Shown here piece after piece: positions 33,039-38,449 of a stretch of 38,449 nt of DNA. A program made the translations under genes and the position numbers. Source of the stretch: Desulfobacteria bacterium (GTDB taxonomy: Bacteria; Desulfobacterota; Desulfobacteria; Desulfobacterales; C00003060); the NCBI GenBank assembly GCA_030145395.1, contig JAQYVR010000077.1:1-38449 (forward strand). The letters run 5' to 3'. Position 1 is the first letter of the stretch, and each line of letters opens with the position of its first letter. The notes beneath the pieces were generated by a model. That model did no database searches. It saw nothing but the letters and a program-made list of their open reading frames with translations, and was not told the origin of the DNA.

Positions 33039-35297
33039 TCATGTCTTCCACCGGCGTGGAATTGCGATGCAGCCACCTAGAAGAATCAGGAAGGCCCCCA
33101 ACCAGAGAACGGTCATGCCTGGCTTGATACTGACTTCTGCAATGACGGAAGGGACTTCTTCTTCAGGCTTTTCTTCTGCAGCAGACTCCGGTCCCTCGTA
33201 CACAAGGACAACGGTTTTGGCAGCCGCTTGCACGCTTTCGAGCGTCAGATAAGCCTCTTGGGGTCCGGGAAGCTTGACCCGACTTGAAGGGCTTTTTAGT
33301 TGGCCCACCATTAGGGTCGGTTTCACTGTGACGGGTTCTGCACCCTTGTATGAAACCTCAATCTTGGTACCTACGCTCATCTCGTGAGCGTCCTTCTTGC
33401 CCATTGCGCCTGAAACGTCAAAGTCCGTAAACGTGAATTCGTAATCATGAAGCTGGGCCTTCTTTCCCTTTTCCAGATTCAGATGATTTTCTGAGTGGCC
33501 ATGTTTTTCTCCGGGGATGAAATCCGCCGGTGATATATATAGATCTGCAATGAGTCCCCTCCGGATGTCGGGATGAGAGAAACGCTTGATCTGGCCATCT
33601 CGCCCTCGCTCAGAAAAGATATCCGGCTGGGCAATGAATTGACTCTTTGCGCTCTTGACGTCCAACGGTATATGCAGCTTTACCCCTTTCCCTTCTTTTG
33701 AAAATTCCGGCCCTTTGAATTTGAAGTCATAGCCCAGGGCACTCTTAAAATCCCCTTGTGGCAACAACACCCTTTCAGACCGATCATAGGCAGATGATGA
33801 AACAATACCGAGAAACATCAGGCCCACCCCCAAATGCGCGATAGCAGCACCCGAAATGGTGATCCTCTTTCTGATAAGCTTTATTGCTAGAAAAAGATTT
33901 ATACCTGTTGCGCCCCCAGCCAGCAGCGCAAGGAGCAGCACCCCCAGTGAAAGGAGCGGCGCGCCCATATCAGGATAGCCATTCAACAGCGTGATGCCCC
34001 CCGCAACCACGACCCCAATTAAGGCCCAGATCAGTTTAGGGGCAAGCCTGGCAAAGCTATTCTTTCCCCAGACCAGCAGGGGAACGAAGCTGAGAAGCAA
34101 CAACATGATAAGCGCTATGGGTAAATTTGTGTTTGTGTAAAACTCAGTTGACACTTTTGACGCCTTTTCAAGCACCCTGGTTATAAGAGGCGCAGACGTG
34201 CCCAGACCTACAAGAACCGTGGAGAGGCAAAGGATGAGTATGGCGGCAATAAGGCCAAACTCCCTGGAAAAATAGCTCATGCCTTCTCCCTTCTTGGACA
34301 CGGGAATCTCCCTTGCCCTCGCTATGAAAAACCCCAGGGAGATAGCTATGAATGCGGACATAAAGATGACAAGCCAGCCGGTGATGCCGAGGTCTACAAA
34401 AGAATGAACAGAAAAATCAGCCAGAATGCCTGATCTGGTAAGAAACGTACAGTAAATGACAAGCAAAAACGAAAGTGCCGCCAACACGAAATTCGTTTTT
34501 CGCAATTTCTTGCGCGTCTGCTGCAAAACCATACCGTGCATCAGGGCCATGCCTGCAAGCCATGGCAGTAAAGAGGCATTTTCAACTGGATCCCAACCCC
34601 AGTACCCCCCCCAGCCCAAAACCTTGTAGGACCAATATCCGCCGATGATGATACCCGCGCCCAGGCTAACGAAGGCAAAAACGGTCCACGGCAGAGCGGG
34701 TCGTATCCACCCGTCATAATTTCTGCGCCATAGGGCTGCAACCGAAAAGGCAAAGGGTATAGTATAAGCCGCATAGCCCAGAAAAACCACCGGAGGGTGG
34801 ATAACCATCCAGGGGTCCTGCAAGAGCATATTCAATCCCTGGCCGTCAGGCGGCGCAATCGGGAGCATTCTGAAAGGGCTCTGCTTAATCAAGAGGATCA
34901 TCAGGAAGATGTTGTTCAGGTTGTAGATTAGCATGACCTGAGGCTCCGCGTCCCTGGCCTTGAACATAACCAGGATACCAAGCCACGCTCCGATCAATAC
35001 CCACAGCAGGAAGCTCCCTTCCTGGCCTGCCCAGAAGGAACTGATCAGATATTCCATGGACAGGTCACGGGAAGAGTATTGGGCCACATAGCCGTAAAGA
35101 AACTCGTGGTTTAAGATGAAGTGCATCAGAAAGACTGAGGCAACTGTCACAGAAGCGGCAAAGCCGAAAAAACTCAAACGGGCAGCATATCGAGCTAGAA
35201 CGTTCTCCTCTCTAAAACACAGCACGAGATAGCATACCGATGATATGCCCACAGTAATCAGTCCCAACCACATAATCACTTCGCCGACATTGTTCAT
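33039..35297 (-). CDS. ccmF: Cytochrome c-type biogenesis protein CcmF (haem lyase)
   Basis: A 752-residue polytopic inner-membrane protein that transfers haem from CcmE to apocytochrome on the periplasmic side. It has about 14 hydrophobic segments and a WWD-type haem site, GGYWGWDPVENASLLPW. A large periplasmic domain lies before the last helix (GKGVKLHIPLDVKSAKSQF...). The start at 35297 overlaps the ccmE stop by 4 bases. It is the last gene of the operon and no ccmG or ccmH follows, in line with the short Ccm system described in Desulfovibrio. Clients are probably the two 12-haem cytochromes encoded on the opposite strand nearby. Confidence 0.95.
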   Translation of the reverse strand: MNNVGEVIMWLGLITVGISSVCYLVLCFREENVLARYAARLSFFGFAASVTVASVFLMHFILNHEFLYGYVAQYSSRDLSMEYLISSFWAGQEGSFLLWVLIGAWLGILVMFKARDAEPQVMLIYNLNNIFLMILLIKQSPFRMLPIAPPDGQGLNMLLQDPWMVIHPPVVFLGYAAYTIPFAFSVAALWRRNYDGWIRPALPWTVFAFVSLGAGIIIGGYWSYKVLGWGGYWGWDPVENASLLPWLAGMALMHGMVLQQTRKKLRKTNFVLAALSFLLVIYCTFLTRSGILADFSVHSFVDLGITGWLVIFMSAFIAISLGFFIARAREIPVSKKGEGMSYFSREFGLIAAILILCLSTVLVGLGTSAPLITRVLEKASKVSTEFYTNTNLPIALIMLLLLSFVPLLVWGKNSFARLAPKLIWALIGVVVAGGITLLNGYPDMGAPLLSLGVLLLALLAGGATGINLFLAIKLIRKRITISGAAIAHLGVGLMFLGIVSSSAYDRSERVLLPQGDFKSALGYDFKFKGPEFSKEGKGVKLHIPLDVKSAKSQFIAQPDIFSERGRDGQIKRFSHPDIRRGLIADLYISPADFIPGEKHGHSENHLNLEKGKKAQLHDYEFTFTDFDVSGAMGKKDAHEMSVGTKIEVSYKGAEPVTVKPTLMVGQLKSPSSRVKLPGPQEAYLTLESVQAAAKTVVLVYEGPESAAEEKPEEEVPSVIAEVSIKPGMTVLWLGAFLILLGGCIAIPRRWKT

Positions 35298-35686
35298 TCG
35301 CCTTTAACCCTCTCTTCGTATTTGGTCGGGCACTTGACCAGAAGTTCTCTGGCTACGAACACCCGCCTCTTTTCGTTGTATTTGCCTGTTGAGACAACCT
35401 TGGTAACATCATCAAAATTGGCGGGTTTGTGCCCGTCATATTCAACTGCCATCTCATCGCCACTATCTTCCCGTAAAGTGAACACTAACATGTTGTTCTG
35501 AAGATCATACCGCTTACTCCCCTCAACGACAATCCCGGCCACCTGGACCGGTCGACGGCTCACCTTGGCCTCGCTCACACTCACATAGGTCGTCAGGGTC
35601 GATTTAAACGAATACATGGCCATGATCAAGGCCAGGACCACAATAACAGCTGCAATGATATGAGATTTCTTTGGCATCTTTTTCAT
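35294..35686 (-). CDS. ccmE: Cytochrome c maturation haem chaperone CcmE, CxxxY variant
   Basis: A 130-residue periplasmic haem chaperone anchored by one N-terminal helix (about 9-25). It has the OB-fold strands VQVAGIVVEGSKRYDLQNNMLVFTL, VEYDG and NFDDVTKVVSTGKYN. At the haem-binding position the usual His is replaced: the sequence reads LLVKCPTKYEE, with Cys119 and Tyr123 (CxxxY). This variant is known from Desulfovibrio and some archaea, where haem binds Cys, and it goes with loss of CcmG and CcmH. ATG at 35686 has only a weak ribosome binding site. It overlaps ccmF by 4 bases. A 131-base repeat-bearing spacer separates it from ccmD. Confidence 0.95.
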   Translation of the reverse strand: MKKMPKKSHIIAAVIVVLALIMAMYSFKSTLTTYVSVSEAKVSRRPVQVAGIVVEGSKRYDLQNNMLVFTLREDSGDEMAVEYDGHKPANFDDVTKVVSTGKYNEKRRVFVARELLVKCPTKYEERVKGE

Positions 35687-35724
35687 ATGTCTCTACTTGG
35701 CAATCAGGTCGATTCCTCTGAACC

Positions 35725-35766
35725 TTGAAGCTCCTTGAAGTCCCCATGAATCCCGATATTTCGGGA
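35725..35766. repeat. Dispersed repeat inserted between ccmD and ccmE
   Basis: TTGAAGCTCCTTGAAGT (35725-35741) is the exact inverse of ACTTCAAGGAGCTTCAA at 26685-26701. Next to it is the hairpin TCCCGA-TATT-TCGGGA (35751-35766), similar to the one at 27125-27142. The spacer 35687-35817 is otherwise non-coding and splits an otherwise tight operon. Confidence 0.5.
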
Positions 35767-35817
35767 CCAGTCTGGACAAGGAATGCCCTGGCCGTAGCAT
35801 TTCAGTCCGGGCATCTG

Positions 35818-35949
35818 TCAGTCTTTTCCCTGATCCTCGGCAGATGCTTCCAGTCTCTTGACTCTTCGATCCAATACAAACAGGTAAAAGGCGATGCCAC
35901 ACCATATGATGAGATTAACGCCCATGACAAAACCAAGACCTTCTTTCAT
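35818..35949 (-). CDS. ccmD: CcmD, small membrane subunit of cytochrome c maturation
   Basis: A 43-residue protein with ATG at 35949 and AAAGGTGA 6 bases upstream. The sequence is MKEGLGFVMGVNLIIWCGIA, then FYLFVLDRRVKRLEASAEDQGKD. One membrane helix (about 6-26) is followed by the CcmD-type basic segment with an aromatic residue, DRRVKRLEA, typical of the family. CcmD holds CcmE to the CcmABC complex for release of haem-loaded CcmE. Length and position (between ccmC and ccmE) fit well. It is too short for usual gene-length cut-offs. Confidence 0.85.
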   Translation of the reverse strand: MKEGLGFVMGVNLIIWCGIAFYLFVLDRRVKRLEASAEDQGKD

Positions 35950-36020
35950 CGATTGTCACCTTTCATTATTTGATTATTAAAGGGTGTTTCAAAACCCAAT
36001 GACGAGTCCGGTGCTGTCCG

Positions 36021-36692
36021 TCATTTGTTGTCCGATTCGCGAAACAGATCCCGCACCCTTAAGCCTTCCAGCCTCAATATCCTGATCCTTAATCGGAGCA
36101 TCCAGACGTACAACGCGGTGTATGCCAGCAAAGAACCCAAGAAAACCTTCAGCGTCTTGGGGTCCATGCCCGGATTGGCGGGATTCATGGTGTTTTCGGG
36201 GTGGAGGGAGGTTGTGATCCGGGGCACGACAAAAACCAAAAATGGCACTGTGACAAAGGCTAGGATCGAATAAACCCCAGCGAATACCCGGCTTCTCTCG
36301 GGGTCACTGACCGCCGAACGAAGGGCGAAATAGGCTCCATAGATCATGAGCAATATGACGATCGAGGTCTCCCGAGGATCCCAATTCCAAAATGACCCCC
36401 ATGTGACCTTGGCGAATATAGAACCGGTCACCGTGGCAAGGACACAGAACAGGAATCCCAGCTCCGCGGCCGATAGCGCCACATAGTCGGCCTTCACCGT
36501 TCGTTTAGCCAGATATACAGCGCTCCCTATCATCGATATCAGGAATGAGAGCGTCGCCACCCAAGCCTGGGGTACGTGAAAAAAGAGTATGCGGGACGTC
36601 TCTCCCGGAAACCCGGTAGCCGCCTCTGTAAACAAAAAGGAAGCTACGATTATCACAGCCATCCAGATAGCCAGCAGGGTTTTGTAAATCAT
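36021..36692 (-). CDS. ccmC: Haem exporter/CcmE-loading protein CcmC
   Basis: A 223-residue protein with six predicted membrane helices. The WWD motif WGSFWNWDPRETS lies between helices and, with flanking His residues (FFHVPQAW; TSLHPENT), holds haem for attachment to CcmE at the outer membrane leaflet. The ATG at 36692 is chosen because AGGTGA lies directly upstream; a GTG two codons earlier, at 36698, is possible. It lies in ccmABCDEF order, 136 bases after ccmB and 71 before ccmD. Confidence 0.93.
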   Translation of the reverse strand: MIYKTLLAIWMAVIIVASFLFTEAATGFPGETSRILFFHVPQAWVATLSFLISMIGSAVYLAKRTVKADYVALSAAELGFLFCVLATVTGSIFAKVTWGSFWNWDPRETSIVILLMIYGAYFALRSAVSDPERSRVFAGVYSILAFVTVPFLVFVVPRITTSLHPENTMNPANPGMDPKTLKVFLGSLLAYTALYVWMLRLRIRILRLEGLRVRDLFRESDNK

Positions 36693-36833
36693 AGTCACCT
36701 AAACACTCATCGCACAATCTGCACAACAAGCTGAGATTGCACGCAATTCCAAATCCATGAGTTGAAGGATTCAGAACAGAAGCTGATTCGTTGTTTGTTG
36801 AACCTCGTGGTTGGGACGCCACATAACCAGATC

Positions 36834-37556
36834 CTATTCTTCCCAAACCAGAGGAAACAGAAACAGGGATAATATAATCATTATTACCACATACGCAACT
36901 GCAATTCTGACCTCGGGCCAGCCGGCGCTATTAATACCGATTGCAGCCCTTTCGCATCCCTTCATACACGTAATCATAAGGGGGAAGAGCAGGGGAAGAG
37001 ACAGAACAGAGAATAATGCCCCTCGGGCGCTGGCCCGGGATATGATCGCGGCGATGATCGTTGTGCCTGCCCCCAGGCCAAGTCCTCCGCTGATTACCAC
37101 GGCAACAAAAAAACCGGGAAGGTTTATCTGGTACCCCATAAAAAGAATAAACGACGGCACGATGACGAGCCCAAGAGCCCCCAGAAGGGTGAGATTAAAG
37201 AGCAGCTTTCCTAAGAACACAGCCTGTGGACGGGCAGAAAGCTTCAGTACATCAATCGTGCCGGCCTCTTCTTCCTTCACAAATGAGCGGGAAAGACCGG
37301 ATAAAGCCGAAAAGGTCAGAATGATCCATAAGAGCACCGAATACAAGAACGGCCGTTCAGCCTCTTCTATGCGGAAAGACCCGATGGAAAAGCTAACGGC
37401 TATGAGGGTTGTGACGGCAAACATCAGGATGGCATTCAGGGCATAGCGTGTCCTGAATTCGCTGCGCAGGTCACGAAACCAAATAGCGATCGCCTCATTC
37501 AGATAGGTTGATGATTCTGTCAGCGTAGTCCGCCTCTCGCTTTTCGTTTGATGCAA
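36834..37556 (-). CDS. ccmB: CcmB, membrane subunit of the CcmAB ABC transporter
   Basis: A 240-residue protein with about six membrane helices and typical CcmB elements: RYALNAILMFAVTTLIAVSFSIG, WIILTFSALSGLSRSFVKEEEAGTIDVLKLSARPQAVFLGKLLFN and LLFPLMITCMKG. With CcmA it uses ATP to release haem-loaded CcmE. No ATG fits. TTG at 37556 is taken as start, which gives a 62-base overlap with ccmA; a later non-ATG start near the ccmA stop is also possible. Translation is therefore probably coupled to ccmA. Confidence 0.88.
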   Translation of the reverse strand: MHQTKSERRTTLTESSTYLNEAIAIWFRDLRSEFRTRYALNAILMFAVTTLIAVSFSIGSFRIEEAERPFLYSVLLWIILTFSALSGLSRSFVKEEEAGTIDVLKLSARPQAVFLGKLLFNLTLLGALGLVIVPSFILFMGYQINLPGFFVAVVISGGLGLGAGTTIIAAIISRASARGALFSVLSLPLLFPLMITCMKGCERAAIGINSAGWPEVRIAVAYVVIMIILSLFLFPLVWEE

Positions 37557-38142
37557 TCATGGTCACTCCGGATTGCCTCTGCTTTGAAATAATCTCTTCC
37601 ACTACCTCAATACCCTTGCTGTCAAGATTGGACCCTGGTTCGTCCAACAATAGCAAGGGGGGTTTGTGAAGCAATGCCTGAGCAAGCTTCAACCGCTGCT
37701 TCATCCCGGAAGAGTAATCCCCGCATGCTTTTGTCGCATGCCCGGTCAGTCCCACATTATCAATGATGTCGAGACAATCCTTGCGATCGCCGGACAGACC
37801 TCTAACCTTTGAGAAAAACTCCATATTCTCAAGGCCTGTCAGCTCATCATACAGAGACAGGGCTGGCGCCACCATCCCGAGGAAGCGCCGCCTCGATTCT
37901 CTTAACACGGGTTCACCATTAAGAAACATGTCAACCTGACCACGAGACGGCTTGACGAGGCCGGCAATAATGCGAAGGAGGGTACTCTTGCCCGAACCGT
38001 TCCATCCCGTAATAGCCAAGACGTCTCCCCGCTTCACCTCAAAGGAAATGTTTTTGAATAGAAGTGTTTCTCCGTAATTCTTGCCTATGTCGGATACCTT
38101 TAGTGTAAACATTTCGGCAAAAAACGTATCATTCAGTCGCAT
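37495..38142 (-). CDS. ccmA: CcmA, ATPase of the cytochrome c maturation ABC transporter
   Basis: A 215-residue ABC ATPase. Walker A is GWNGSGKST, the signature is YSSGMKQRLKLAQALL, Walker B is LLLLDEP and a switch region is MIASNEKREADY. The length and the 'SGMKQRL' signature are typical for CcmA. The start is either ATG 38142 or ATG 38112; neither has a clear ribosome binding site. It is the first gene of the ccm operon, and a 9+9 inverted repeat lies 34 bases upstream of the earlier ATG. Confidence 0.92.
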   Translation of the reverse strand: MRLNDTFFAEMFTLKVSDIGKNYGETLLFKNISFEVKRGDVLAITGWNGSGKSTLLRIIAGLVKPSRGQVDMFLNGEPVLRESRRRFLGMVAPALSLYDELTGLENMEFFSKVRGLSGDRKDCLDIIDNVGLTGHATKACGDYSSGMKQRLKLAQALLHKPPLLLLDEPGSNLDSKGIEVVEEIISKQRQSGVTMIASNEKREADYADRIINLSE

Positions 38143-38175
38143 ATTTTGTCAATGTTGGGTCAAAGGAACGCTTAA

Positions 38176-38208
38176 ACAACAAGAACTTTCCGTCCGGTCT
38201 CTTGTTGT
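38176..38208. promoter_or_regulatory. Inverted repeat upstream of ccmA
   Basis: ACAACAAGA (38176-38184) and TCTTGTTGT (38200-38208) are perfect inverted arms 15 bases apart. It could be an operator or an mRNA leader hairpin for the ccm operon. The rest of 38143-38449 contains no gene I can support. Confidence 0.35.
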
Positions 38209-38391
38209 GGTATAAATCGATTCACCGTGCTGTGAAGGAGGTTTGATGTATTGAGGGAGATCGGCTGAAGGAGCTGCTTGAAGCTGATCAGACGACATAG
38301 CAATGAGCGCTTTGCATAACCCCTTGAAACGACAATTTTGAACCTTTTGGGGTACCCTTCCGGGCGAAGCGAGCGGCCCACGCAAGTGGGC

Positions 38392-38436
38392 AAATCCTGA
38401 GCTGTTTGAGGCCGTTAGGCCGAGTTCTCAGGATTT
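38392..38436. repeat. REP-like hairpin with CTGTTTGAG...CGAGTT core, copy 2
   Basis: Outer arms AAATCCTGA (38392-38400) and TCAGGATTT (38428-38436) pair perfectly. Inside is CTGTTTGAG-GCC-gtta-GGC-CGAGTT. The core is the same as at 15089-15113, but the outer arms differ while staying complementary. A CCCAC-GCAA-GTGGG hairpin lies just before it. Confidence 0.55.
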
Positions 38437-38449
38437 AGTAAGCAAGTCC

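Noticed and set aside
1-38449. tRNA, rRNA, CRISPR arrays, prophage or integrase genes
   Set aside because: Looked for on both strands by eye; no cloverleaf with a TTCGA arm, no regularly spaced repeats and no phage or integrase proteins were found.

Overview
The window looks like chromosomal DNA of an anaerobic, respiratory deltaproteobacterium (Desulfobacterota, probably a sulfate reducer or relative). The evidence is a pair of 12-haem cytochromes c beside a cytochrome-c maturation operon whose CcmE has the CxxxY haem site known from Desulfovibrio. There is also a membrane polyferredoxin with a Tat-exported DUF362 partner, an NtrC-type sigma-54 two-component pair, and GYD-domain and pyruvate-kinase-C-domain proteins common in this group. 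No phage, conjugation or complete insertion-sequence genes were seen, and no tRNA, rRNA or CRISPR.

Layout. Positions 1-5250 hold small exported, signalling and envelope genes: a truncated start, a Cys-rich protein, GYD, a zinc phospholipase C/P1-nuclease-like enzyme, PilZ, a Lys/Glu-rich exported protein, murA and a LolA-like protein. Positions 5476-8057 are DUF362 plus a NapH-NapG-like polyferredoxin. Positions 8122-14964 are a Lon-like protease with an altered Walker A, then (minus strand) a glycerate kinase, GT81 glycosyltransferase and glycogen synthase operon. Positions 14981-15384 are a nested inverted-repeat element. Positions 15385-19796 are a SagB-type nitroreductase, transketolase and ThiDN. 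Positions 19961-25897 carry signalling genes: a CHASE2 adenylate cyclase, a pyruvate-kinase-like protein, and a histidine kinase with its sigma-54 activator. Positions 25898-26746 have no protein gene but are rich in regulatory sites. Positions 26747-30761 hold a small exported protein, fumarase, a CoA-binding protein, a 64-residue protein and a sirtuin. Positions 30907-32722 encode two tandem dodecahaem cytochromes, and 33039-38142 the ccmABCDEF operon, including a 43-residue CcmD.

The most interesting region is the gap after the two-component pair. About 430 bp beyond the response regulator stop lies a -24/-12 sigma-54 promoter with exact canonical spacing. It is preceded by a 7+7 inverted repeat at a typical enhancer distance and followed by an approximately 80-nt transcript: hairpin, exposed UUUCCUCCUG, then a terminator hairpin. 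No ORF fits. I read this as a sigma-54-dependent small RNA with an anti-Shine-Dalgarno seed, controlled by the adjacent kinase/regulator. The architecture is like the Vibrio LuxO/Qrr circuit, but I do not recognise this RNA.

The second theme is cytochrome c maturation. The ccm operon ends at ccmF, with no ccmG or ccmH in the window, and faces two 12-haem cytochromes that would be its clients.
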